8,394 nucleotides of DNA from CALMEC01 sp031376485 (GCA_031376485.1 JANMDV010000032.1:1-8394); one strand, 5' to 3'; positions 1 through 6,263 are shown, numbered from the stretch's first letter. Notes: generated by a model from the letters alone, not told the origin. Translations and numbers: made by a program.

Positions 1-123
1 TCCAGGAGCGTCGAAACGTTTGACCAGCGTACTCTTTCCCGTTTGCCGCGCCCCCACGATCATGACGACAGGCGTGCGCTCCAGCGCATGTTGGACGACG
101 AACTCCAAGTGGCGGGGATACAT
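1..123 (-). CDS. AAA ATPase (DUF4143-associated type), N-terminal fragment
   Basis: Only the first 41 codons are in the window; the gene continues past the left edge. It starts at an ATG (123-121) and reads MYPRHLEFVVQHALERTPVV, followed by a Walker A P-loop, GARQTGKST, at residues 24-32. The order 'PRHLE...VVxxGxRQTGKSTL' right at the N-terminus is typical of the widespread ATPases that carry an AAA domain followed by a C-terminal DUF4143 domain. The cellular role of that family is poorly defined; some members resemble toxin-antitoxin or mobile accessory genes. The C-terminal half is not visible, so the DUF4143 assignment rests on the N-terminal pattern only. No strong Shine-Dalgarno sequence is visible. 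Two near-palindromic repeats lie 19-57 nt upstream of the start. The gene appears unrelated to the phosphate genes. Confidence 0.75.
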   Translation of the reverse strand, partial: MYPRHLEFVVQHALERTPVVMIVGARQTGKSTLVKRFDAPG

Positions 124-370
124 GCTCGAAATGATAGCCGTCGGCGGATAATTCGCCATACGGTGGCGGATAATTCGCCACGGCGTGGTGGAATTACTGC
201 CTCATGATGCCCGTGCCAGACCCACGCTTCAGTTGGCGGCTGCAAGCCGTCGCGATACGACACTGGCGAGATCGTTGTGACGACCAGTAGCGGCGAGGCT
301 CGCCACCATCGTATTGCTCGGTTTTTCGCTCGCCGTCCGCCTAACGTCGTAGTAGTTCATTGACGCTGAC
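124..370. other. Non-coding gap between ATPase fragment and SDR gene
   Basis: This 247-nt stretch is visibly less GC-rich than the rest of the window and holds the tandem palindromic pair. The short leftward open frames here have mixed third-position bases and no recognisable product. One starts at an ATG at 360-358 (MNYYDVRRTASEK...) and runs 43 codons; it has no family resemblance that I recognise. A 13-nt inverted repeat, GGCGAGGCTCGCC (292-304), has a 1-nt centre and no T-tract, so it is a poor terminator candidate for the SDR gene upstream. The composition suggests the edge of an acquired segment carrying the ATPase. Confidence 0.4.
142..180. repeat. Tandem pair of near-palindromic 16-17 bp elements
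   Basis: The 16-mer GGCGGATAATTCGCCA occurs at 143-158 and again, identically, at 165-180, with starts 22 bp apart (about two helical turns). The second copy, extended by one T, forms TGGCGGATAATTCGCCA. Its 5-bp arms TGGCG/CGCCA are perfectly complementary and only one inner pair is mismatched. The pair lies immediately upstream of the leftward ATPase start. That position, the dyad symmetry and the 22-bp phasing suggest an operator bound by a dimeric regulator. A dispersed genomic repeat is the alternative. Confidence 0.6.
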
Positions 371-1153
371 TTACCGCGCGGTGCGGCCTCCGTCGACGGG
401 GATCGCGGCACCGGTCAGGTAGGCCGCGTCGGGGCTACAGAGAAAGCTGACGAGGCCGGCGATCTCGTCGGGTTCGGCGATACGGCCGGCGGGGATGCGG
501 GCCAGGTGCTCGGCCGATATGAGGGGATCGCTCAAACGCTCCTCGACGGAGCGCGTGCGCACGTCGCCGGGGCAGATGGCGGTGACCGTAATGCCGCGGG
601 GGGCCAGGTCGAGCGCCATCGACTTCGCCAACAGGATCACCCCGGCTTTGGACGCCGCGAAGTCGGCTCGGCCGGGCTCGGCAACCAGGCCGTTGACGCT
701 CGCATTGAAGACGATTGCCCCACCCGGCGCCATGGTGCGGGCGACGGCGCGCGCAACCAGGAATGCCCCGGTCAGGTTGACGTCCAGGACCCGCCGAAAT
801 GCCTCGACCGACATCGCCAACACATCCTGTTGCTCACCGGGGACCGCCGCGCTGACGAACGCGGCGTCGATCGCGCCGAGCCGGTCGCGCGCCTGTGCGA
901 TGGCCTCCTCGACCTCGAGCTCCTGGGTGACATCACAGGCGGCGCCCCCGGCGGCCGCGACCTCGCCCAGGGCACGCGCGACGCTGTCGGTCTGGCGACC
1001 CATGACCCATACGGCCGCGCCCTCACCGGCAAACCGCTTGGCCGCAGCCAAGCCGATACCGGCGGTACCGCCCGAGATGACGATGCCACGACCCTCGTGG
1101 CGCGCTCGGACAGGTTCGGCCAGCACCTGGGGCGCCGCCACCGGTTCCCACAC
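371..1153 (-). CDS. SDR-family NAD(P)-dependent oxidoreductase with Tyr-to-Phe active site
   Basis: This is a classical-length short-chain dehydrogenase/reductase, a cytoplasmic Rossmann-fold enzyme family. Numbered from the GTG at 1153 (260 aa), the cofactor loop SGGTAGIG is at 27-34. MGRQ at 51-54 has an Arg after the second beta strand that often goes with NADP(H). CDVT is at 73-76, the structural Asn is N126 (DVNLTG), the catalytic-position Ser is S152, and Lys is K169. The C-terminus GAAIPVDGG is typical. Two departures stand out: the usual YxxxK is FAASK (F165), and the NNAG motif is replaced by SAAV (101-104). Loss of the Tyr hydroxyl would normally abolish or greatly reduce dehydrogenase activity, so the substrate is unknown and the protein may be a pseudo-enzyme. 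The start is uncertain. GTG 1153 has no nearby Shine-Dalgarno sequence, whereas AAGGAG (1184-1179) sits 7 nt before an in-frame ATC at 1171-1169. It follows the MBL-fold gene on the same strand after a gap of about 100 nt. Confidence 0.85.
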   Translation of the reverse strand: MWEPVAAPQVLAEPVRARHEGRGIVISGGTAGIGLAAAKRFAGEGAAVWVMGRQTDSVARALGEVAAAGGAACDVTQELEVEEAIAQARDRLGAIDAAFVSAAVPGEQQDVLAMSVEAFRRVLDVNLTGAFLVARAVARTMAPGGAIVFNASVNGLVAEPGRADFAASKAGVILLAKSMALDLAPRGITVTAICPGDVRTRSVEERLSDPLISAEHLARIPAGRIAEPDEIAGLVSFLCSPDAAYLTGAAIPVDGGRTAR

Positions 1154-1270
1154 GGGGTCAAGATCGTTGATCGCCCTGCTCCTTGGCGGAGGCCTGGTCG
1201 GGATCGTACCCGGTCGGTCGGTCGGTCGCCGAAGTCGCGTCGACCGGTCGTCTCGCGTCGATCCGGCGGA
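1154..1270. other. Intergenic region with CGGT tandem repeat and short dyads
   Basis: Between the MBL-fold gene and the SDR gene there are about four tandem CGGT units (1211-1228). CGGTCG (1223-1228) can pair with CGACCG (1241-1246), giving a 6-bp stem with a 12-nt loop. CGACCGGTCG (1241-1250) is a perfect palindrome. GATCCGGCGGATC (1260-1272) straddles the MBL stop codon. A weak transcription barrier or an RNA-processing site is possible. No T-tract follows on the minus strand, so I do not call a terminator. Confidence 0.4.
1179..1184 (-). promoter_or_regulatory. Shine-Dalgarno sequence pointing to an ATC start for the SDR gene
   Basis: AAGGAG on the minus strand is followed by 7 nt and then ATC (1171-1169), in frame with the SDR gene. 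The GTG at 1153 is 25 nt away from this site and has no Shine-Dalgarno sequence of its own. If the ATC is used, the protein gains six N-terminal residues. Confidence 0.45.
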
Positions 1271-1960
1271 TCACGTGCCGCCCCGTCGGCCATGTCGGGC
1301 CAGAACCTCGTTGAGCATGCCCGTGGGATCGGGCCCAACCGGAGCGCCGTGCGCCGGGAGCAGGTGGTCCAGGCCTGTGGCCGTGATGCGCCGCAAGGAC
1401 GGCGCCAAGCCCTCGCGGTACCACGCGCGTTCGGCCTCGCTGTTGGCATACCAGCCGGCATCGGCCACGCGAAGGCCGCCGTCGGCGTCGCCCAGCAGCA
1501 CGTCGCCGACAACCGCCGTCCGCGCGGTGGTCAGGATGTAGACGCACTCCTCGTTGGGCGCCGGCGATCCGGTCAGGAGTGCCACCACCCCCGGAACGAC
1601 CACGGCCCCGTCGCGCACGAGATCGGTGACGACACCCGCCGCCGGGTGTGCGGTGGCGGTCGGCGCAAAGACGCGCGCCTGGTGGCGGTCGCGAAACGCC
1701 CGGGCGCTTCGCACGTGCCACCGGCACGTCACGAGCACCGCGACCGGCAGGCCCGTCCGCTCCACATCGCGATCGAACGCCCCCCAAAAAGCATCGGCTT
1801 CCTCCTGGCCGTCCGGCACGAGCGGATCGATGACCACGACGGCCTCGGGCGTCTCGCAATACACGGACCCCACGACCTCGTCCCAGTCGGCTGCGCCGTC
1901 CCATTCAGGGTGGCGCACCGTCCAGCGCCACACGCCGCGGCACACCTGATGTACGGACAT
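1271..1960 (-). CDS. Divergent metallo-beta-lactamase-fold protein
   Basis: The protein is 229 aa from the ATG at 1960 (MSVHQVCRGVW). That start has GAGG 8 nt upstream; an in-frame ATG at 1990 has no Shine-Dalgarno sequence and is less likely. The MBL-fold order is visible. Early strands end in VVVIDPLVP (41-49), the motif-II position is VLVTCRWHVRS (75-85), a VVGDVLLGD strand is at 151-159, and LLPAHG is at 200-205. In the family, HxHxDH binds two zinc ions. Here the aligned residues are R80-x-H82-x-R84-S85, so only one His is kept, although D153 and H204 remain. Zinc hydrolase activity is therefore doubtful. Substrate and pathway are unknown. It starts 63 nt after phoU on the same strand with no obvious terminator between, so read-through from the pst operon is plausible. 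It is followed by the SDR gene. Confidence 0.75.
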   Translation of the reverse strand: MSVHQVCRGVWRWTVRHPEWDGAADWDEVVGSVYCETPEAVVVIDPLVPDGQEEADAFWGAFDRDVERTGLPVAVLVTCRWHVRSARAFRDRHQARVFAPTATAHPAAGVVTDLVRDGAVVVPGVVALLTGSPAPNEECVYILTTARTAVVGDVLLGDADGGLRVADAGWYANSEAERAWYREGLAPSLRRITATGLDHLLPAHGAPVGPDPTGMLNEVLARHGRRGGT

Positions 1961-2023
1961 TCCGCGATCCTCGTGGCCGACATCATCCACGGCGACGACG
2001 GGAATTCGGTGACGACCGGCTGG

Positions 2024-2695
2024 TCAGCTCGAAGGGTGAGACGCGTCGGTGAACTCGCGGTGCTCACCGGTGACGACGTAGGCGACCTGCTCACCGATGT
2101 CGACGGCGTGATCGCCGATGCGCTCGAGGCATCGCGAGATAATCAACATCCGAAGGCCCCACTCGCGGGTGTCCAGATCGGGGCCCAGGTCCAGCACGTG
2201 ACCGACGGCGCGCCGGTTGACCCGGTCGATCAGCTCGTCCATCTGCATGAGCGACTCGGCCTCGGCGGCGTTCAGCGTCGCGAGCGAGTCCATCGCGACG
2301 CGGATCATCTCCTCGGCCCGAGTCCCCATCTCACCGAACGCCGCGACCATCGCCTGATCGCCCTCGAGTCCCTGCGTGAGCTTGACCATCTTGGCGATGG
2401 TGACGCAGTAGTCGCCGATGCGCTCCAGGTGCAGGTTGGCGTGCAGCATCGCGATGACGCGGCGCAGGTCGCTTGCCACCGGCGCCTGCAGCGCCAGGAG
2501 CATCTCGATGCCCTGCTCGATGCCGAGGTACTGCCCGTCGATCTCGTCGTCGAAATCGATGACCTCGTTCGCCAACTCCACGTCCTGGCGCTCAAGGGCG
2601 TTGAGGCACCCGCGGAGCCCGCGAAGGACCAGCTCCCCCTCCTCCTGCAGGTTCGCCGCGACCAGATCGAGTTGCTCGTGGAACGTGACTCTCAT
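2024..2695 (-). CDS. phoU: Phosphate signalling protein PhoU
   Basis: The protein has 223 aa, close to the usual length for PhoU, and is predicted to be cytoplasmic and all-helical with two repeated domains. The internal duplication is clear: ERIGDYCVTIAK at 91-102 and ERIGDHAVDIGE at 191-202, exactly 100 residues apart. These are the conserved Glu/Asp metal-binding helices of the two PhoU domains. In the family, PhoU dampens phosphate uptake and passes PstB status to the PhoR kinase so that the Pho regulon stays off when phosphate is plentiful. The ATG (2695-2693) overlaps the pstB TGA as ATGA. There is only a weak purine-rich sequence upstream, so translation is probably coupled to pstB. 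It is the last conventional member of the pst operon; the divergent MBL-fold and SDR genes follow. Confidence 0.97.
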   Translation of the reverse strand: MRVTFHEQLDLVAANLQEEGELVLRGLRGCLNALERQDVELANEVIDFDDEIDGQYLGIEQGIEMLLALQAPVASDLRRVIAMLHANLHLERIGDYCVTIAKMVKLTQGLEGDQAMVAAFGEMGTRAEEMIRVAMDSLATLNAAEAESLMQMDELIDRVNRRAVGHVLDLGPDLDTREWGLRMLIISRCLERIGDHAVDIGEQVAYVVTGEHREFTDASHPSS

Positions 2696-3558
2696 CCGAA
2701 CCGTCCCGTCACGTAATCCTCGGTCCGCTTGTCAGACGGCTGCGTGAAGATCTTGCGGGTTTGGTCGTATTCGATCAACACGCCGGTTCGCTCGCCGTTG
2801 TCGCCCAACTCGACACTGAAGAACGCGGTCATATCGGCCACGCGCGCAGCCTGTTGCATGTTGTGGGTGACGATGACGATCGAGTAGTCGTTCTTGAGTT
2901 CCTGCATGAGGTCTTCGATCTTGGTCGTCGCGATGGGGTCAAGCGCGGAGGCGGGCTCGTCCATCAGCAGCACGTCGGGTTCGACCGCGAGCGCGCGCGC
3001 GATGCACAAGCGCTGCTGCTGGCCTCCGGACAGCCCGAGCGCGTTGTCCTTGAGCCGGTCCTTGACCTCGTCCCACAACGCCGCCCGGACGAGTGCCCGC
3101 TCAACACGCTCGTCCATGTCGCCGCTCATGTCAAGCACGCGCGGACCGAAGGCGATGTTGTCGTAGATCGACTTCGGGAACGGGTTTGGTTTCTGGAACA
3201 CCATCCCGATTCGCTTGCGCACCTCCACCGGGTCCACCCCGGGGCCGTACAGGTTGGTCCCCTTGTAGGCGATCTCGCCCTCGATGCGTGCGCCGGGGAC
3301 CAGGTCGTTCATGCGGTTGAGGCAGCGGATGAACGTGCTCTTGCCGCAGCCGGAAGGCCCGATGACGGCGGTGATGACGCGCGCGCCGATCTCGATCGAG
3401 ACGTCGCGGATGGCCTGGGTCTTGCCGTAGAAGACCGCCAGATCGCGTACGTCGAACACGGTCTCTCGCGAGGACGACGGGTCTGCCGGCGCGGTCGGCA
3501 CTTCTACGCGAATCCGGTCGATCCCCACCACCTCCTTCGTCGGCTCGATGATCGTCAC
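2692..3558 (-). CDS. pstB: Phosphate ABC transporter ATP-binding protein PstB
   Basis: This is the ATPase that powers phosphate import through PstC/PstA, at the cytoplasmic face of the membrane. From the GTG at 3558 it is 288 aa. Walker A GPSGCGKST is at 67-75, the Q-loop VFQKPNPFP is near 120-128 (Q122), signature LSGGQQQR is at 176-183, Walker B VLLMDEP is at 196-202, and the H-loop His is H232. The C-terminal TEDYVTGRFG is the usual PstB ending. The GTG start forms a 4-nt GTGA overlap with the pstA stop, but its Shine-Dalgarno sequence (AAGAGG) is only 2 nt away. A perfect AAGGAGG (3537-3531) lies 8 nt before an in-frame ATC at 3522-3520, which would give a 276-aa protein. The first 30 or so residues are Pro/Ser-rich linker outside the ATPase fold, so either start leaves the domain intact. 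Confidence 0.96.
   Translation of the reverse strand: MTIIEPTKEVVGIDRIRVEVPTAPADPSSSRETVFDVRDLAVFYGKTQAIRDVSIEIGARVITAVIGPSGCGKSTFIRCLNRMNDLVPGARIEGEIAYKGTNLYGPGVDPVEVRKRIGMVFQKPNPFPKSIYDNIAFGPRVLDMSGDMDERVERALVRAALWDEVKDRLKDNALGLSGGQQQRLCIARALAVEPDVLLMDEPASALDPIATTKIEDLMQELKNDYSIVIVTHNMQQAARVADMTAFFSVELGDNGERTGVLIEYDQTRKIFTQPSDKRTEDYVTGRFG
3531..3537 (-). promoter_or_regulatory. Strong Shine-Dalgarno sequence 8 nt before an in-frame ATC in pstB
   Basis: AAGGAGG on the minus strand is followed by TGGTGGGG and then ATC (3522-3520), in frame with pstB. The two GTG codons that overlap or abut the motif are too close to use it. It may mark a second initiation site downstream of the coupled GTG start at 3558, or it may be chance, because the same bases also encode Lys-Glu-Val. 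Confidence 0.4.
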
Positions 3559-4394
3559 CACCTCTTCTGGTACTTGTTGCGAAGCCAGATCGCTGTGGCA
3601 TTCAACAGGACCAGCAAGCCGAGCAACACGATGATGGCACCTGCGGCCAGGATTTTGAACTCCTCCTGCGGTCGAACGGTCCACTGGAAGATCTGGACGG
3701 GGAGCGCGGTGAACGCGCCGAAGAGCGTCGGATCGAACGCCACGAACGTCAGTGCCCCGATCAAAAGGAGCGGCGCGGTCTCACCGATGGCCCGCGAAAC
3801 GGCCAGGATCGTGCCGGTGGCGATGCCCGGGATCGACGCGGGCAACACCTGCCGGGCCACGACCTGACCGCGCGTCGCCCCAAGTGCGTACGCGCCCTGG
3901 CGAATGTTGTCGGGCACGGCACGGATGGCCTCGCGCGCGGCGATGATCACGGTGGGCAGCACTAACAGCGTCAAGATCAGGGCACCGGCCAGAAGCACGC
4001 GGCCCAGGTTGAGTCCGCGGACCAGGAACGCCAAGCCCAGGATGCCGTAGATGATCGAGGGTACCGCCGCCAGGTTCTGGATGTTGAGTTCGAGCAGGCG
4101 GTTGTACCACCGGTCCTTGCGCGCGTACTCCTCCAGGTAGACCGCGGTCGCCACCCCGAGCGGGACGGCGAGCACGATCACCAATATGCCCAGGTAGACA
4201 CTCGCAAGGATGGCGGGACGGGCACCAGCCCGACCGGGACGAGCAGAGGGCCCGTTGCCCAGAAGCTGCGCGTCGACCGCTCCCGCACCGCGCCGGGCGA
4301 TGTCGAAGAGCAGCACGCCCAGGGCCACCAACGCGATGCCGATGCACGCGAGCAACGCGAGCTTGAAGATGCCGCCACGCAGGTCCCGTTTCAC
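3555..4394 (-). CDS. pstA: Phosphate ABC transporter permease PstA
   Basis: The protein has 279 aa and is one of the two membrane subunits of the high-affinity phosphate importer. It has about six hydrophobic segments, near residues 11-32, 61-86, 109-127, 133-153, 189-212 and 247-270. The cytoplasmic EAA loop that docks on PstB is REAIRAVPDNIRQGAYALGA (154-173), with conserved E155 and G167. AVSRAIGETAPLL (198-210) is a characteristic PstA/PstC motif. The GTG start (4394-4392) overlaps the pstC stop as GTGA, and GAGG lies 7 nt upstream, supporting this start. Its own stop overlaps the proposed pstB GTG. Residues 48-61 form a Pro/Arg/Ala-rich stretch between the first two membrane segments. 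Confidence 0.96.
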   Translation of the reverse strand: MKRDLRGGIFKLALLACIGIALVALGVLLFDIARRGAGAVDAQLLGNGPSARPGRAGARPAILASVYLGILVIVLAVPLGVATAVYLEEYARKDRWYNRLLELNIQNLAAVPSIIYGILGLAFLVRGLNLGRVLLAGALILTLLVLPTVIIAAREAIRAVPDNIRQGAYALGATRGQVVARQVLPASIPGIATGTILAVSRAIGETAPLLLIGALTFVAFDPTLFGAFTALPVQIFQWTVRPQEEFKILAAGAIIVLLGLLVLLNATAIWLRNKYQKRW

Positions 4395-5311
4395 TCGTAC
4401 ACCTCACGGAACCGGCGCACCAACCGGATTGCGAACATGTTCATCACGAACGTGATGCAAAACAGGAGCAGGCCGACGGCGAAGATCGTCTTGTACTCGA
4501 TCGACCCGGTCGGGATGTCGCCCTGGCCGACCGCCGCGATGAACCCCGTCATGGTCTGGGCGCCGTCCAGGGGGTTGAGCGTCAACCTGGCGGCGCTGCC
4601 GACCGCGATCGCGACGATCAGCGTCTCGCCGATCGCGCGGGAGATCGCCAGGACGAAGCTCGCGATGATCCCCGAGGTGGCGGCCGGGACGACCACCCGC
4701 GTCGCGACGTGCATCTTGCGTGACCCCAGTGCGTAGGCGCCCTCACGCAAGCCGTGCGGAACGGCGGCCATGGCGTCCTCCGACAGCGACGCGACCGTCG
4801 GAATGAGCATGATGCCGACGACGAGGCCTCCTGACAGCACGTTGAAGATCTCGGCGCCCAGGCCGATGTCGCGAAGGAGGGGCGTCAGGAACGTCAACGC
4901 GAAGTACCCGAAGACGACCGTCGGCACACCCGCCAGGACCTCGAGCACGGGTTTGAGGATTCCGCGGGTCCGTGCGCTCGCATACTCGCTCAAATAGATC
5001 GCAGTGCCGAGACCCGCCGGGAGCGCGACGAGGCTCGCCCAGAACGTGACGTGCAGCGTCGCGACCAGCAACGGCACGACGCCGAACTGCCCGTTGTTGA
5101 ACGTCGGGGTCCACTCGGTGCCAGACAGGAACGAGAGCACGTTGACCTCGCGGAAGAACTCCACCGCAGGGACGAGCAGCGACACGATGATCCCGACCGT
5201 CGTCAGCACCGACACGAGCGCGGCGAGACCCAGTCCGACGCGGACCAGCGTCTCGCCGGAGCGCCGACGCTCGCTCCGGAGCGTCGGCGCAGAGATCGGG
5301 GTGGTGGCCAA
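4391..5311 (-). CDS. pstC: Phosphate ABC transporter permease PstC
   Basis: The protein has 306 aa and partners PstA in the membrane channel. Hydrophobic segments lie near 26-50, 78-106, 123-147, 156-174, 207-237 and 276-297. The EAA loop is SEDAMAAVPHGLREGAYALG (177-196), with E178 and G191, and AISRAIGETLIVA (222-234) is a family motif. The region after the first membrane segment contains FLSGTEWTPTF, a common PstC external-loop signature. The start is TTG (5311-5309), 13 nt after the pstS stop. AGGGCGG lies 8 nt upstream, and no ATG or GTG occurs before the first membrane segment. Codons 8-17 form a perfect 12-bp-stem hairpin, which could hold back translation or protect the upstream pstS message. 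It overlaps pstA by 4 nt. Confidence 0.96.
   Translation of the reverse strand: MATTPISAPTLRSERRRSGETLVRVGLGLAALVSVLTTVGIIVSLLVPAVEFFREVNVLSFLSGTEWTPTFNNGQFGVVPLLVATLHVTFWASLVALPAGLGTAIYLSEYASARTRGILKPVLEVLAGVPTVVFGYFALTFLTPLLRDIGLGAEIFNVLSGGLVVGIMLIPTVASLSEDAMAAVPHGLREGAYALGSRKMHVATRVVVPAATSGIIASFVLAISRAIGETLIVAIAVGSAARLTLNPLDGAQTMTGFIAAVGQGDIPTGSIEYKTIFAVGLLLFCITFVMNMFAIRLVRRFREVYE
5261..5290 (-). other. Perfect 12-bp stem-loop in the 5' end of pstC
   Basis: GCGCCGACGCTC (5261-5272) and GAGCGTCGGCGC (5279-5290) are exact reverse complements separated by 6 nt. In the transcript the stem begins about 21 nt after the TTG start and encodes residues 8-17 of PstC. CGCTCCGGAGCG (5272-5283) is a second, overlapping palindrome. 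No T-tract follows, so it is not a typical intrinsic terminator. It sits where transporter operons often carry a stem-loop separating a highly expressed binding-protein gene from its permease genes. Confidence 0.75.
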
Positions 5312-5324
5312 GCGAGAAGCCGCC

Positions 5325-6245
5325 CTAGCCGATCGCAGCCAGTGCGGCCTTGGCGCCGTCCAACTGGGTCGGGGTCAGCGGCACGAAGAGGGCCTCGGTG
5401 GCGATCTTCGCCTCGTTTTCGAGGATGTAGGTCAGGAAGTCCTTGACCTCCGGGCGGGCAAACGAGGCCTTCTTGATATAGACGAGCAGGGGACGCGAAA
5501 GCGGAGTATAGGTCCCGTCCTGCACGGTCGCGGTGCTCGGCGTGACGCAGCCTTTGCCACCGTCGACCCCGAGGACCGCGACCTTGGTCTTGTTCTCCTC
5601 GAAGTAGGAGAGGCCGAAGTAACCGAGGCCGCCTTTCTCGCCGGAGACGCCCTGGACGGTGACGTTGTCGTCCTCGCTGGGGGAGTAGTCGGTGCGGCTC
5701 TCGCCCTCCTCGCCATTGATCTCCTTGGTGAAGAAGTCGAACGTGCCGGAGTCGGTGCCGGGGCCGAAGAGCTTGACCTCCTCGGCTGGAAAGCTCGGGT
5801 CGACGTCCTTCCACGTCGTGACGGTCGACTTGGGCGCCCAGATCACCTTGAGTTGATCGGTCGTCAGGCATTTGGCCCACGTGTTACCGGGGTTCGTGAC
5901 AAGCGCGATGCCGTCGTTGGCGACTTGAAGCTCGGCGTATTCGACGCCGCCGGTGGCGCAGGCCTCCTTCTCCTCGTCCTTGATCGCACGCGATGCGTTG
6001 GAGATGTCGGTCTCGCCCTTGCAGAAGCGTTCGAACCCACCGCCGGTGCCGGACACACCCACGGTCACCTGGGCTCCCGTGAAGTCCTCGGCGGCCAGGG
6101 TCAGGTACGGCGCAACGGTGCTCGACCCGTCGACCTCGATCGTGGCATCCGAACCCCCGCCGGTGCCGCTGTCGCTGCCGCCACAGCCCGCCGCCACCGC
6201 ACCGATCACACCAATTGCAACGAGCGCCAATGCTTTCGATCTCAT
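5325..6245 (-). CDS. pstS: Phosphate-binding lipoprotein PstS
   Basis: The protein has 306 aa and is the extracytoplasmic phosphate receptor of the Pst importer. It begins MRSK followed by a hydrophobic stretch and the lipobox VAAGC, giving a predicted lipidated C21. A Gly/Ser/Thr linker (22-32) tethers the domain to the membrane. Phosphate-binding motifs of the PstS family are present: DGSSTV (39-44), SGTGGG (65-70), DISNASR (80-86) and GTDSGT (163-168). GLGYFGLSYF (206-215) is also typical. The ATG at 6245 has AAAGGA 5 nt upstream. An upstream in-frame extension of 16 codons would bury the signal peptide and is rejected. It is the first gene of pstSCAB-phoU, behind predicted PhoB sites at 6309-6341. 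Confidence 0.97.
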   Translation of the reverse strand: MRSKALALVAIGVIGAVAAGCGGSDSGTGGGSDATIEVDGSSTVAPYLTLAAEDFTGAQVTVGVSGTGGGFERFCKGETDISNASRAIKDEEKEACATGGVEYAELQVANDGIALVTNPGNTWAKCLTTDQLKVIWAPKSTVTTWKDVDPSFPAEEVKLFGPGTDSGTFDFFTKEINGEEGESRTDYSPSEDDNVTVQGVSGEKGGLGYFGLSYFEENKTKVAVLGVDGGKGCVTPSTATVQDGTYTPLSRPLLVYIKKASFARPEVKDFLTYILENEAKIATEALFVPLTPTQLDGAKAALAAIG

Positions 6246-6251
6246 CGTCGT

Positions 6252-6263
6252 CCTTTCGAAAGG
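6252..6263 (-). promoter_or_regulatory. pstS ribosome-binding site inside a 12-bp palindrome
   Basis: CCTTTCGAAAGG is a perfect 12-bp palindrome. Its right half on the coding strand supplies the Shine-Dalgarno sequence AAAGGA, 5 nt before the pstS ATG. The left half, CCTTTC, is complementary to the Shine-Dalgarno sequence, so intermolecular pairing, or intramolecular pairing with strain, could mask it. The same DNA could be a protein-binding dyad. A second small dyad, TGGAC-GCAGT-GTCCA (6268-6282), lies just upstream in the leader. Confidence 0.55.

Noticed and set aside
229..360. Small leftward frame starting MNYYDVRRTASEK
   Set aside because: 43 codons with mixed third-position bases, no clear Shine-Dalgarno sequence and no family resemblance; kept only as part of the gap description.
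506..2716. A 736-codon plus-strand open frame antisense to SDR, MBL-fold and phoU genes
   Set aside because: It is a shadow frame typical of GC-rich DNA. It runs through three well-supported minus-strand genes and their gaps, has low-complexity Arg/Asp/His-rich content and no recognisable domain.
3559..3684. 42-residue N-terminal extension of PstB
   Set aside because: It overlaps the pstA C-terminal coding region, is Arg/His-rich and unlike PstB N-termini; the GTGA overlap start fits the operon better.
2761..3867. A 368-codon plus-strand open frame antisense to pstB/pstA
   Set aside because: It is the shadow of two intact transporter genes with no domain of its own.
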